From Irpex lacteus (Eukaryota; Basidiomycota; Agaricomycetes; Polyporales; Irpicaceae), in the NCBI GenBank assembly GCA_001986395.2, contig MQVO02000009.1, positions 1,240,001 to 1,304,000 on the forward strand: a stretch of 64,000 nt of DNA, read 5' to 3'. A program made the position numbers and the translations under genes. Under the pieces are notes generated by a model. It saw only the letters and a program-made list of their open reading frames with translations, had not been told where the DNA came from and ran no database searches. Shown one piece after another: positions 10,082 through 21,435 of this stretch. Within the stretch, counting starts at the first letter, position 1, and each line of letters starts with the position of its first letter.

Positions 10082-11507
10082 CTATGTATTTGTCGGTTTT
10101 CGCCCCTGGGCGAGGTCCAGTTTGATTGCAGACGCGCGCGGATCCCCACTCTCCTGCCACTTGCGCAATAAAACGAACGGCGCGTCCATGAACATAGCGA
10201 TCTGATCGACAGTGCCAATAGCCTTGTGGTCGAAGTCGAGAAGATAGGCAGGCATATACTTGGCGACACTCCCGTCCAAATAACTAGCGCCATACGTAGC
10301 AGCGCGTTCTTTTTTGAGGCGTGCGCGTGTCTCGTCCCATTGTCTTTTTTCTTCCTTAGAGAGCTGCCTGAACTTCGTCGAGCCGGACTTCCACGCATGG
10401 TAGAGCGTCAGGGTCTCTCGCATATTGGATTGCCATGATAGAGGGACGAACTGAACCGGAGGCCAGTTTTCGATTATGATCCCGTATTTCTTAGTGATCT
10501 TTTCGTCGAACCCGGTGTATTGCATTCGCGTTGTGGGACTTCCTGTGTGCTCGCCTTTTGAGCGGAATATTTTCGATGTTAGTTATGGTTCTTTGGTATG
10601 TAATGGTGAGACGGAAATGGAGACTGACGAAGCTTTCGTGTTATCATGTCCGTCAATGTAATGCCCACGTCTAATTTCGTGGGGGTGCGGTCGTAGTCGC
10701 GCAAGGTGTTCAAGCCGCGGGTGCGCTCGGCTTTCGGCAGCGTCTGTAACATTTCTTGAAGCTCTTCAACGCTTAATTCCCTCGCTGAAGGTCGTATCCT
10801 CTGCGCTGTATTGATATAATGCTTCATTTCCTTTGCGGTGTCTTCGAGTGAGGTTTGGAACTTGTCCTTCCAGAAGTCCTGCACGTGATGCGAGCTATGA
10901 AACACGGTTGGCTCTTTCTCTGCTCGTGTTACCATCACAATTGCGAACTCCGATCCCTTATATTCCTTCAACAACTCCAGCTATGGGATATTTCCTTAGT
11001 AGTGAGTACCTAAACGAGCGGATTGACGGACGTACACGTTCTCCAATCTGGCGTATGAGGCGAGCAGTTTGGGTCGTCCCTGAACGAGTTAAGCGTGCAA
11101 GTGTTTGTTGGTATCCATCTTCCGTAGCAGCCACTTGCTCTTCTTTGCTCATCGCAAACCACCGTTCGCGTATTGAGCGTCGGATGTCAGGAGCAGTGGA
11201 TATGTGGTGCTTTTGGCCCGGTGGTAAGCCTGTTGGTATCAGATCAGTCTCATAGACAGAGAGAATAGGCTCTGTCCGACGCACCCTCCGATTCGTTCAG
11301 CCGCTTCAGCTCCTGGCCAAGAAAAATCCAATAGCGCGAAGGTTTGGCTGATTTTGTTTTTCGAGACGGCATTGGTGCCACAGGATGGGACTGGGAGGCG
11401 GAAGGGGACTGCAGGGAATTAAAGGCTTGCTCGGAAAGAGTTCGAAGTTGAGAACAGAGCAGTGATGAGCCCATGAGCTGTGGTCGTGGTCTACAATGTG
11501 CCAACAT
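10082..11507 (-). CDS. HMG-box-like hypothetical protein, tandem copy 3
   Basis: Exons 11507-11285, 11229-11036, 10980-10629 and 10554-10082 give 413 aa with all phases consistent. The first intron (55 nt) sits at the same position as in copies 1 and 2, which removes an apparent frameshift in the raw frame. This is the most divergent copy: HMG-like segment SRYWIFLGQELKRLNESEG then SIRERWFAMSKEEQVAATED, middle block KEPTVFHSSHHVQDFWKDKF, C-terminal block IGTVDQIAMFMDAPFVLLRK. Divergently oriented to the WDR68-type gene at 11780. Function unknown; DNA binding inferred. Confidence 0.78.
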
Positions 11508-11779
11508 CGTGTGTCGGTGGCTACAGTCTCGAATTCCTAATGAGTATAACGTTGTCAACGTTCTGGTTCTGGTTTAAGCTACGTAGGCGCCCATATAAGC
11601 CGCGATCGCCTATGATCTTACCGCAACGATCTTGACCTCGTCGTCCAGCCTCTCTTCGAACTAACGGCGTCCCACGGCACCCAATAGCGCAGATACTACC
11701 GTCACAATTGGCCATATTCTGATCAAGACCGACTTCAAAAGTAAACAGTGCATCTGCGCAACGGCAAAAGACTAGCGGT
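11508..11779. promoter_or_regulatory. Bidirectional promoter between HMG-like copy 3 and the WD40 gene
   Basis: 272 bp separate two divergent ATGs. At 11565-11598 is the third copy of the conserved block (GGTTCTGGTTTAAG, then GGCGCCCATATAA), 58 bases before the ATG of copy 3. Confidence 0.5.
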
Positions 11780-13164
11780 ATGACACAAACAACTGTTCTG
11801 CAATACGAAGCACCATGTGAGTTTGACTCTGTATCACAAACTTCTTGCGTAATGACAGTCTTCAGGGCCTGTATATGCGATGGACTGGTGCAAGACCCCT
11901 GCACCGGGGCAACAACTACGACCAAGGTCCTCATTCCGACTCGGACTCGGCTCGATCACAGAAGACTTCAACAACCACATCGCTGTCGTTGGTCTTCAAG
12001 ACGAACGCGTTCTGGTGGAAGATGACTACGCGGACAACTATTCTGATTTTGTGACACTCGTCGAGGTACAGCATGGTTACCCTGCGACCAGCCTCCAGTG
12101 GCAGCCGGCGAATGCGGTCTCGTTCAATTGGAGTCAGAAAGTGGGGACGTCGGAGTTGTTGGCGACCACGGGAGATGCGTTGAGGGTGTTCGAGTACACG
12201 TCGGATAACTCTCCGTCTGTATCGAGTTATGTAGGACGACCACCATCGAATAACGGGCACAGGCTGAGCGTACGCGCGGCACTTTCTGGGGTACGTCCTG
12301 TGCTGTGCTCGCGATATAGATAGCTAATCATTCTCACAATAGCAAAGTAAAGTCCAAAACCATTCAACAGGTGCACCGTTGACCAACTTCTCATGGAACG
12401 AGAAGTCACCGAACCTTGTCGTCACATCTTCAATCGACACAACATGTACCGTGTGGAACATCGATACCTCAACCGCGATCACTCAACTCATCGCACACGA
12501 CCGAGAAGTCTACGACGTCGCCTGGCTGCCAGGCTCAACAGACATATTCGTCTCCGTCGGAGCAGACGGTTCACTACGCGCCTTCGACCTCCGATCCCTC
12601 GAACACTCAACCATCCTCTACGAAACCCCCGCACCCAAAGCCACAGCACCTCCCCCAGCCTCTCCATCCTCTTCCGCTCGACCACTCACCTCACCCCTCC
12701 TCCGCATCGCCTTCAACCCCACAGACTCTAACTACATGGCCACCTTCCACCAAGACGGCAGCGAAATCCAGATCCTCGACATGCGCAGTCCCGGCCAGCC
12801 CGTCATGGAACTCCGTGCTCATCGCGCACCAGTGAACGCCCTCTCCTGGGGGATGTCCGACACGCCCCTCCTCGCCACCGCTGGCGACGACTCCCAACTA
12901 CTCCTCTGGGACCTCGCCCCTTTGACGAGCTTACCTGCGGCGAGTCCCAGGCATAGTGCGACTGGTCTGAGCGCAAGTCCCAGACCGGATGTCAAGAAGA
13001 GGGTGCTGAGTGATCCGGTGATGGCGTATACGGGTCCTGCGGAGATCACGAATCTGGCGTGGAGTCCGCAGATTGGGGCGATGTCGATGAATACGGGGCA
13101 TTCGACGGCGGGAGAGTGGATTGCGGTGGCGATGGGGAAGACTGTGAAGGCGTTGAAGGTTTGA
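11780..13164 (+). CDS. WDR68/DCAF7-family WD40 protein
   Basis: Exons 11780-11816, 11866-12290 and 12343-13164 give 427 aa. The tiny 37-nt first exon is supported by homology: it restores YEAPWPVYAMDW, the conserved start of this family. Further family signatures are FRLGLGSITEDFNN, APLTNFSWNEKSPN, SSIDTTCTVWNIDT, LIAHDREVYDVAW, SVGADGSLRAFDLRSLEHST and LRAHRAPVNALSW, spread over about seven WD repeats. Fungus-specific low-complexity inserts occur after blade 4 (PAPKATAPPPASPSSSARP) and near the C-terminus (PAASPRHSATGLSASPRPD). Family members act as beta-propeller adaptors for DYRK-type kinases and cullin-4 ligases; that role is family knowledge, not shown here. It is a conserved single-copy anchor in an otherwise variable region. 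Confidence 0.93.
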
Positions 13165-13903
13165 AATGGCATGGCAGGCGAGGTGGTATTTCGTGAGGCT
13201 TGCTGTATTCTTGTGGACAGTGTATTGAGAATCTTGGATCTAATCAATGTATGAAGTAGATATGCGCATTGGCACACAGTCGGACGGATTGATTACTCGC
13301 AGGTTCTATGGGCGCTTTTGTTCCTTGAATATGCGCATTCACCGTGACCTCCGTTCGCCTGGGCATCTCAGGTTCTCATGCATCACTCCTCAACACCATG
13401 CACATCATGACTCAAGAACAAGTCCATCGACCCTCGACCTCGTATGATGCGTTATCCACAAACCCGAATGGAGTTCATCGATAGCTACGCGGAAGACCAC
13501 CATTGCCTTACACCGTATTCTTCGATGACCAGCTGAATGCAATGAACACTAAATGAATTACAGTGCGCATAATTTCCACCATATGATCCTAGGTAATTAA
13601 GCCAGACTAGCAGTGAAGGCGGGACAAGAACCCTACTCTGCGGAACAACCTCCTCGTCAAACAACACATACTTGAACGATGGTATGCCATGCATAACGAA
13701 GAACAGCGACCGCGTCGCTGGGGCGCACACTCGACTGAAGATGGCAGCCTTGTGCGAGAAGCAAAAGAAGATAGATTCACATAGTAAATGTGGAAGAGCT
13801 GTTGGATCAGTGCTACGTGAGGTGAGCTATCAGTTGCGCGGTAATCTGATTGCAGCTATGATTCATGCATACTGTCTCCAGCTGTTGGCTCTTCGGACAG
13901 AGA
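13165..13903. other. Intergenic region
   Basis: 3' flank of the WD40 gene. Several short open frames on both strands; none has family features or convincing splicing. Confidence 0.4.
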
Positions 13904-14349
13904 ATGGCACGGGCCGCAGAGGTATCATTGGAGGAGCCCAAAGCTATATTAGACGATCTCCCCACTAGATACAATACCCTCCAGGCCCGACATCAAAGAT
14001 ACGAAGGCTACTGTTTTGGTCCGAATGAGCTGGATGAGGAAGGCGCGATGGTCACGCTCATGAGAGCCCTGCTACGCAGGTAATTCCTCCTCCACCCCCG
14101 GGCCTGTTCAACCCTCTACACTGCATGGTTAATTCACACGTCCACGAAAATAGAGGAAATTACAGGTGTCAAAGCAAACAGAATGGGTTACCACCATCCC
14201 GACAGCAGGACCACGGAGAGATTCGGCGTAATGATCTCAAACTCGCCGTTGCCCGCGATCCGCGACGAATCACCGACGGCTCACATATGCGACGCGATCA
14301 TGCTGTAGATAGCTTGGACGGACGGCACAACTCGATTCAGAAAGCCTGA
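13904..14349 (+). CDS. Possible small two-exon gene, unknown
   Basis: Tentative model: exons 13904-14079 and 14154-14349, joined by a 74-nt GTAATT...AATAG intron in consistent phase, giving 123 aa. The first exon (starting MARAAEVSLEEPKAILDDLP) has an acidic, helix-like composition and C/G-ending codons; the second is Arg/Asp/Gln-rich and less convincing. No family recognised. It ends 300 bp before the transposon left terminus, so it may be the remnant of a larger locus. Confidence 0.3.
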
Positions 14350-14663
14350 AATAAAGGAGAAACAGCGGATGCGACTGAGGAAGGAAGGGAAAGATGGCCC
14401 GGTACGTCTATATGAACTGCATAAGGCACATCGCCACACGTTCGTAGCTCGACACGCAGGGGACGGTGGGGACTATTATTGAGCAGCGATGTTCCTGGAT
14501 TGCCTATTTCCGTTTAGAAACCGTTTCCATTTAGCAGATGGGGATCCCTTCGGACACGGAGCAACGTACTCGGTCGCTCTTTGAGTGGGCAGAGATATAG
14601 CAGCTGCAAGTTCTCAAGCTTGAGGATGGTGGGAGTGTGACGACATTACTGTACGTTAACCTC

Positions 14664-14685
14664 CATCAGTAAAGGTGCGAAGCGC
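14664..14685 (+). repeat. Left terminal inverted repeat
   Basis: 22 bp starting CATCAGTAAAGGTGCGAAGC, matching 19/22 to the reverse complement of 21045-21066. It is followed by subterminal GCGCGCTGACGCGCGCTGAA and two copies of GCGTAAGGGCA within 14705-14765. Confidence 0.65.
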
Positions 14686-14983
14686 GCTGACGCGCGCTGA
14701 AATGCGTGCGTAAGGGCAATACAGGCCATTTCAGCGTTATAAGTCGCATAAGGCGTAAGGGCACCCAATTTTAGCCTCAGACATCACACGTAGCGCTCGT
14801 TAATGAGTTCTCAGTAATGCAGAACTCTCAGGAGTGCTCAGTGTTATATTTTGCATTCAGCGGTCATGTATATCAGGGGGTTCAGTAGTTACAGCGTGTA
14901 CATAGTAAAAAGCGTGCAATATACGGGAATAAAATGATTATCAAACAGAACAGTGCAGCTGCTTCGCCGGCTACTTATTCTTA
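14686..14983. other. Subterminal non-coding region of the transposon
   Basis: About 300 bp of short repeated motifs (GCGTAAGGGCA twice, CTCAG/CTCAGTG several times) downstream of the accessory-gene stop; no gene. Confidence 0.45.
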
Positions 14984-17457
14984 CTAATCGTCGTCGTCCC
15001 AATCCACTGGCGAGCTGGGAACGTGGATGACAGCGGCGCCACCATAATCCTCCTCATCGTCGGTCTTTTGATCCCAGGTATTCTCCTGCTGATCAATGAA
15101 CTCGTTCGCCTTGTCAACGAGAGCGTGGAAACGTCGTGTCTTGCGTCCCTCCATGAGATTAACACGAACCGACTTTGCGTGCGCACGCCAGATGCCCAGA
15201 CGACGAGCATTGCCGTTGCGCAGCTCGTCCCCAGAGAATGGCGGAGGCGCCTGGTAGGAACCAGACTCATACGCCAGAAATGCACGGTGAGCCTATTGAT
15301 TATTGCGTGTAAGCTCGAGTATCAAAGATGAGGTTGAATCTAGGTGATGCTAGCTAGTACTTACTGCGCAAATAGACATCGTCAGCGCGCCCTCCGGGAG
15401 GCCCTTCGATACCAGATTGAGGCGTGTGATGACAGGATCGTTCGCAATATCGAGCTCGCCCAGAATTGACCGGTCAACCATCTTGAGGTGCTCTGCGAGC
15501 ACGATGAGTACACATGGCGATGAGAACGCTTCCTGCAGGGCCAGTAAACGAGAGTGAGTTTAAAGCCATTATAGCAGTAGAGGTATTTACTTACCGGCTT
15601 CTCAGTGTCTACGCTCGACCAATACAACTCGCCTCGGTCAGCCCGCAACGCCTCCTTCACCTCCTTCCGAATATCCTCTGCTGGTTTCTTGTCCATGCGT
15701 AGCTTGACATACTGAATAGCTGTTCTTCCCATCCTCGCTCGAACGTTGGAGACACCAAGACGGGCCTAACAGTGAGAGTAAGTAACGCGGTCCGTGTTCG
15801 TCTTGCTCACGAAACATGGATTCATACCTTCTGATAGATCTGATCTGATTTTGACTGCGCTGTATAGTGCTTCTCAGCGAAAAGGTGGTCCATGATCTTG
15901 TGGAAAAGCCACCAGAAGACGTCGTTCGGAGGTTGGCCTCTCAACTTGTCATTGTAGTCGAGCTCCCACGGCCAAGCCTGTAACCCAAAAAAGTGAACGA
16001 GAGTGGCTATGATAGATCCAGTGCTCTCGTCGAGCTCTGCTCTAGCAAACTCGGGCATGTTCCTCAGCGCCTTCGACTTCTCAGGGTCGGGTTCACTCCG
16101 CGATGCGCGGGGTTTCTTCAAGTTTGACGGGCCCGCCGTAGTTGTAGAAGTCTTTGGTTGACCTCGAGAATCGTCAACCAGGGTCATCTGAAAAGTATAT
16201 GTGGGTCAGTGCATTGAATATCCCCCGCAGAGTGAATGTGATGCTAACCTGCCTACGATTTCTCTTACCGTGTCCAGGTTTCGAGGTCACTACTCCAATA
16301 TCATCAAAGCCAGCAACGGCTTCGACGATCTGCTGAGCAGCATGGCGCTCTCGCTGTTCCCTTCGGTACTCGGGTGTGTCGAGGGGTTCGGTATGTGGTC
16401 CGTGCTGTCTGCCACGTCGCCAGTCTTCACTGATGCCCGACGCCGCCGCTATTTGCTTTGCGCTAGGTGCTCCGTGGCGACTCCTAGATGAAGAAACACA
16501 GACATTAAGTCTCAATGGAATGAGCACAACTAGCTCCTACGTACAAGCTGGTAGACGGGGCCCCTGACGATGCACTCGCAGGACGAATCCCTTTGTTTCC
16601 CTGGGGAGTGCGTGCATTGTTGATGTCGGACCGAAGCGCACGAGAACGTTGCTCGCGCTTCTCTCTCTCGCTGATCTGCGGCTGCTAAATGAAGTAGGTG
16701 GGATGAAGCGGTGGGAATATCGAGGAAATGAGTTACTGACCTTGGGCTTTTGTGTCTGCTTCTCACGGTCAGTTTCCCCCAATCGCACGTCCTGCCCTAT
16801 CTCCTCTTCCTCGTCGCTGCTGCTGTCCACACCAGTCCAGTGTTCACCGCGTAGTAAGTCGTCATCTTCAGAGTGGAGGGCTACTTGGCTGATCTGGTGC
16901 GGAAGCTCGTCAGACACGTCACCGTTGTGGTCCTGTTCAGGTCCGTAAGTGCTTTCATTGCTGGCTTGCCCTCTACGATGCTTATCGAGCAGTGCGGCAA
17001 CAGCGACAACGCCCTGGTGTTCTCGAATCGTCTTCTCACGTCGATCGTGCTCCTTCGCATCGATCTTTGCCTGCTTGTCGGCTTTCTTGATGGCCGCTGC
17101 CTCAGCAATATCGGTTTGTCGACGCTTCTCTAGGCCAACGCTCTTTGCGGGGTGGGGGTTGTTGGTGGTGCGGGTTTCATGGAACCGGCGACTCGAAGAC
17201 AATGAGTCAACACCCGGAGCATTTTCGACCTCATGAAGGTGAGCTGCTGTGTCTGCGTGTGGTAGTGGGGCGGTGGGCTGGAGGTTTGAGCGTTTGGCAG
17301 GCGGCTTCTTTGTTGTTGTGCTGCCCCTCTTGCGCTTAGTGTTCGTATTCGCTGCTGAGACTCCGCTGTTGTTGATAGGCTCCTCTGCTTCAATAGCAGC
17401 ACTCGAAATCGCTTCCTGCATGGCAGACTGCCTCGTCCGAGGACCCCTATTTGCCAT
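14984..17457 (-). CDS. Transposon accessory protein, unknown family
   Basis: Exons 17457-16741, 16684-16545, 16483-16249, 16187-15828, 15765-15595, 15532-15365 and 15292-14984; all junctions keep phase, giving 699 aa. N-terminal 350 residues are low-complexity and charged, with KRKRGSTTTKKPPAKR as a likely nuclear localisation signal, a coiled-coil-like IKKADKQAKIDAKEHDRREK and an acidic DSSSDEEEEIGQD. The C-terminal 330 residues are globular: FGLQAWPWELDYNDKL, DVFWWLFHKIMDHLF, MGRTAIQYVKLRMDKK, VLIVLAEHLKMVDRSILGEL, LPEGALTMSICAAHRAFLAY. The tail ends in DWDDDD. I do not recognise the family. It lies inside the terminal repeats, 198 bp divergent from the transposase, so I infer a nuclear protein of the element. 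Confidence 0.8.
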
Positions 17458-17655
17458 GGCCGAGTCTGACTACGAATTGGAGGGAGGGATGTTGGAGAGC
17501 GATGTAGTGATATGGGAGGCTGACGTGGCTTTGCAACTGGGTGAGTCAGCAAAGTGGCTTTCTTTGGCACAACCAAACAAACCGTCTGACCTGCCGCTTT
17601 CCCCTCCGATACTTGAAGCATCACACCACGCCGAATTCAAGTCTCCGCGCACACG
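17458..17655. promoter_or_regulatory. Bidirectional promoter inside the transposon
   Basis: 198 bp between the divergent ATGs of the accessory and transposase genes. No clear TATA box. Long open frames crossing it on both strands are extensions of the two genes in other frames. Confidence 0.45.
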
Positions 17656-20600
17656 ATGGCCATTACCTGCACAACCTGCAGTCCCAGCAGGACATTCTCC
17701 ACCCGCAGTGCTTACACCGCGCATTGCAGACGAGTTCATTCTCGTCGTACTGTCAACCAGCCCCGCTCAACCTTTCGCTATCATCCACATCTGCACGGTA
17801 AGCTTAGAAGCTTCACCTGAGTCTGTCACTTACTTACACTATTATCGCACACCTATCAGGTCGCCCTTGTGCAAGGGGTGGTCAATTCCTTCCCAGAAAT
17901 GCTCCAGTCCCTCCTCGCGACAACACACACGACTGGACACCGTTTGCAAGTCGTTCAGCATTTGAACTCGCTGAGCTGATCTTCGAGAGAGAGGAGATGT
18001 CTAAGGGTAGGGCCGACGATCTCCTCAAGATATGGACAGCGCACCAAATCGAGATGGGGCACTTTACCGAGGCTCCCTATCGCGATTACAACGACTTAAC
18101 CGACACAATCGACGCAATTGAGCTTGGCGATGCACCCTGGGAGGCCTTCACGGTACGCTATGGTGGACCGCTCAATGACACTTCGCCAGCTTGGAAACGA
18201 GAAGCCTACACTATTTATTCCCGCAACACTCTAATGGTCATGCGTTCGGTTCTCGCCAACTCCGATTACGACGGGTCTTTTGAATACAGCCCTTACCGAG
18301 AGTATATAGGACCTGAAGCCCGCCGCTGGAGCAATCTTATGTCCGGAGATTGGGCGTGGGACAAGGCGGTATGTGATTTTTTGGTTCTTTCGAGTCTCCG
18401 TCTTCCGCTAAAACACTACTTTAGACGGAAATCGCTAAGAACCCCGCTATGCAGGGAGCGATGCTCTGTCCTGTAATCTCTGGCGCTGATAAGACAACTG
18501 TGTCGGTCGCTACTGGTCAGACAGAATACCATCCTGTCTACGCATCCTGCGGCAATCTCAAGAACGCTATGCGGCGCGCCCACCGTGAGGGAGTTGTACC
18601 AGTCGCCTTTCTTGCGATTCCTAAAGGTTTGTTCTAGTGTTCTATCTAGTAAACACGGAGTTAGCAAACACTGATCAATATGTTAAGGAACACGAGAGTA
18701 CGATGACGACGATGAATTCCGACTATTTCGAAAGCAACTCTATCATACATCCCTCGCTCAAGTGTTCGCTCCCCTCAAGCCAGGCATGACAACGCCAGAA
18801 ATTATGCAATGTCCCGACGGACATTATCGTAAAGTTGTTTTTGAGCTTGGGCCCTTCATCGCGGATTATCCAGAGCAGGTTATGCTTGCAGGGATTGTAC
18901 AAGGCTGGTGTCCAAAGTGAGTGTGGCTGACATATACTCTTCGGAACACGTATATTAATGTGCATTGATCTCGTTAGGTGTCTGTCACCCAGCGCAGATC
19001 TCCAAGAAAGCGATGAGCCCCGTTTCCGGGAGCTGACGGAGACTCTGTTGCAGTACTTTGACGACGACCGGCTGTGGGAGACGTTCGGAATTGACACAGG
19101 TGTTATAGTAAGCCAAACTGTCTCCCTCTGGTACTAGACCTTCTAAAATTGATATGTCATATAGCCATACACAGCTCACTTCCCACGAGCAGATATCCAT
19201 GAGCTTCTGTCACCAGACATATTACATCAACTGGTCAAAGGAACCTTCAAGGATCATCTCGTTACATGGGTAGAAGTCTACATCACCTCCACGAGATCTG
19301 CGCGTGAGGCAAAGAAGGTTCTTGATGATATTGACCGACGGTGTGTTATAATCAGTCGTTCTTTCCCTTCCTGGGCTGATGAGCGAGACTCCATAGTATC
19401 GCCTCGGTATCACCCTTCCCAGGGCTCCGTCGCTTTCCTGAGGGCCGACGGTTCAAGCAATGGACGGGAAACGACTCAAAGGCGTTGATGAAGGTTTGTT
19501 TCATGTATCCGGCCCATCAATATTTGTCTTAGACTGATACATCCTGCACGTAAGGTATTTCTTCCAGCTATCGTGGGATATGTTCCCGATCAGATGGTTT
19601 CAGCAATCCGCGCATTTTTGGACTTCTGTTACCTGGCGCGGCAGCCGTTTCACACTCGCAAGGTTCTTGATGATATGAATAACGCACTCGCCGAATTCCA
19701 CACACTGAGAACAATCTTCCAAGAGGTAGGAGTGCGTCCAGATGGATTCGCGTTACCACGTCAGCACTCTCTTGTGCACTACGTGCGTAGCATCGAGCTC
19801 TTCGGCTCTCCCAACGGATTATGCTCCTCCATCACCGAATCCCGACATATCACCGCCGTGAAGAGACCATGGCGACGCTCGAATCGCCACAACCCCCTTC
19901 TGCAGATGCTCCGAACGAACTCACGTTTGAGCAAGCTAGCGGCCGCACGAATTGAGTTTGGACGACGGGGGATGTTGCACGGAGATGTCCTCACGGCGGC
20001 TAAGGTAAATGCAGGTGTTGTCGACGAAGAGTTGCTGAACGCTCATCCGGCTGTGGTGGACGATGCAAACCTCGAGGACGGTCCCATTGACGAAGACGAT
20101 GCGGGAGGCTATGAGGGTCCCCATGCAGAATACTTCTTCGAACTCGCGCGTCGTGCAGGTGTGTTCGCCTGTTGTACTTGTAAAATTTCACTGACACTGT
20201 GCACTTTATTTAGCTGAAACTTCAGACGTAGATACCATCGCGGCAAAGCTGAACGAGCCAAGACTGCAAGAGCTATGTCGTCGGTTTCTCTACGATCAGT
20301 TGCACCCGGACGCTCCGATGACGGGGGAAGAGGTCTCTCTTCATGAATGTCCCTACTTCTATGGTCGAGTTTCACATTTCTATTCGGGTCGTGCAATCAT
20401 CTACGCGCCAAGCGAAGATTCCGGGACCACAGGGATGCATACAGAAACTATCCGATCGCACCCGCGCTGGAGAAAAGGTCGTGCACGCTATGACACTGTG
20501 CTTGTACAAAACAGCTCCGAGGACGACACATTGAGCGGCATGCTTGTCGGGCGTGTTTTAAGCTTTCTTTCTTTCGCTCATGAAGACGTCCGTTACGACA

Positions 20601-20866
20601 CCGCTCTACTGGAGTGGTTTTTACCCTTCGGAGAAGAACCGGACCCTGTAACAGGCATGTGGATAGTGAGGCCCGAGATGCGGCGTGGGCGAAGGCATGT
20701 CGGTCTTGTGCACGTTGATAGTATAGTGCGTGGGTGCCATCTAATCGGAGTGTATGGCAAACACCAGTTGCCCAGGGACTTTCATTTTTCGTTTTCGCTC
20801 GACGCCTTCCAAGCCTTTTATCTTAATCACTACATAGACTATCATGCCCATCATTACATTCGATAG
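17656..20866 (+). CDS. Plavaka-family transposase, intact
   Basis: Exons 17656-17797, 17860-18368, 18425-18626, 18688-18916, 18978-19107, 19165-19340, 19397-19493, 19555-20158 and 20214-20866; all phases agree, giving 913 aa with no stop or frameshift. The N-terminus has a C2H2-like finger (C5, C8, H23, H28). Diagnostic family blocks follow in order: DDLLKIWTAHQIEMG, YSPYREYIGPEARRW, SGDWAWDKA, GADKTTVSVATGQTEYHPVY, FLAIPK, MTTPEIMQCPDGHYRKVVFE, YTAHFPRADIHELLSPDILH, QLVKGTFKDHLV, RRFKQWTGNDSKALMK, LPRQHSLVHYVRSIELFGSP and NGLCSSITESRHITAVKRPW. These blocks are typical of Plavaka transposases of basidiomycetes, which belong to the CACTA/KDZ-like group. Length and block order are those of a full protein, so activity is possible; catalytic residues were not verified. 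Confidence 0.92.
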
Positions 20867-21044
20867 CTCCGCTTACAGCGCTGTAGTACAGCAGATAGTT
20901 CTCATTGAATACTATATACATATGACTCTCCGAGTTAGGGATCGCTGAGACTACTTATTCTGCTTGAGCCGCTAAGGACTGCTGAACTTTTGCTCAATCA
21001 CTGAGGCGCGCCATCAGTATCTTCAGCCCCCATCAGGAGTGAAA
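20867..21044. other. Right subterminal region of the transposon
   Basis: Non-coding, between the transposase stop and the right terminal repeat; contains CATCAG twice and a run of GC-rich short repeats (GGCGCGCC). Confidence 0.4.
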
Positions 21045-21066
21045 GCGCTTCGCGCTTTCACTGATG
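21045..21066 (-). repeat. Right terminal inverted repeat
   Basis: Reverse complement starts CATCAGTGAAAGCGCGAAGC; 19/22 match to the left repeat. The last part also folds on itself (GTGAAAGCG...CGCTTTCAC, 21039-21061). Confidence 0.65.
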
Positions 21067-21435
21067 TCATACCCCTTAATTTTGGGTAGGAAGTTAGTCA
21101 TTACAACGCCCTAGAGTTAACGAGCCCTACGACGGCTTTTGAGTTTACATCTCACAGACCTAGCTCATTATCGATTATCGGTGGATGAACAGACCGAGCA
21201 TCAAACAACTACAAATCTGGACAAATCTGTACAGCTGTATTTCGAGCTCAAATCTACGAGCCGAGAAGCATGCAACTGGCCCCTAGACCAACAACGATCT
21301 GATCGGCACTTCCACTAGACACGTCCTACGTACAACTGTGTGTAGGCATCACCATGCTATTTAGTCCATATACACACTGTTCACCTCGCCTCATGTCTTA
21401 GATCACGCACAGCCTGAGGTGTACTCGCCTGTGGC
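21067..21435. other. Intergenic region
   Basis: No gene or repeat recognised between the transposon and the pseudogene relic. Confidence 0.4.

Larger units (their letters stand above)
14664..21066. mobile_element. Plavaka-like DNA transposon, apparently complete
   Basis: Imperfect terminal inverted repeats bound the element: left CATCAGTAAAGGTGCGAAGC at 14664 and the reverse complement of CATCAGTGAAAGCGCGAAGC ending at 21066; 19 of the first 22 bases match. Inside are a divergent pair of intact genes: a seven-exon accessory gene (14984-17457, minus) and a nine-exon transposase (17656-20866, plus). The right end contains a near-perfect palindrome (GTGAAAGCG-CTTCG-CGCTTTCAC). The flanking dinucleotide is AT on both sides, but because the ends themselves are symmetrical I cannot prove a target-site duplication. 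Both genes keep every reading phase across 14 introns, so insertion or selection is recent. Confidence 0.8.

Noticed and set aside
11230..11284. Apparent frameshift in HMG-like copy 3
   Set aside because: Explained by a 55-nt intron with GTGCGT donor and CAACAG acceptor at the same place as in copies 1 and 2.
17249..17965. 238-codon plus-strand open frame before the transposase
   Set aside because: Lies in a different frame from the C2H2 exon and covers the divergent promoter; phase and family blocks support the start at 17656.
14760..21092. ACCCAATTTTAG / TTAATTTTGGGT as alternative transposon ends
   Set aside because: The left copy would lie inside and the right copy outside the better CATCAGT...GCGAAGCGC repeats, so they are not symmetrical termini.
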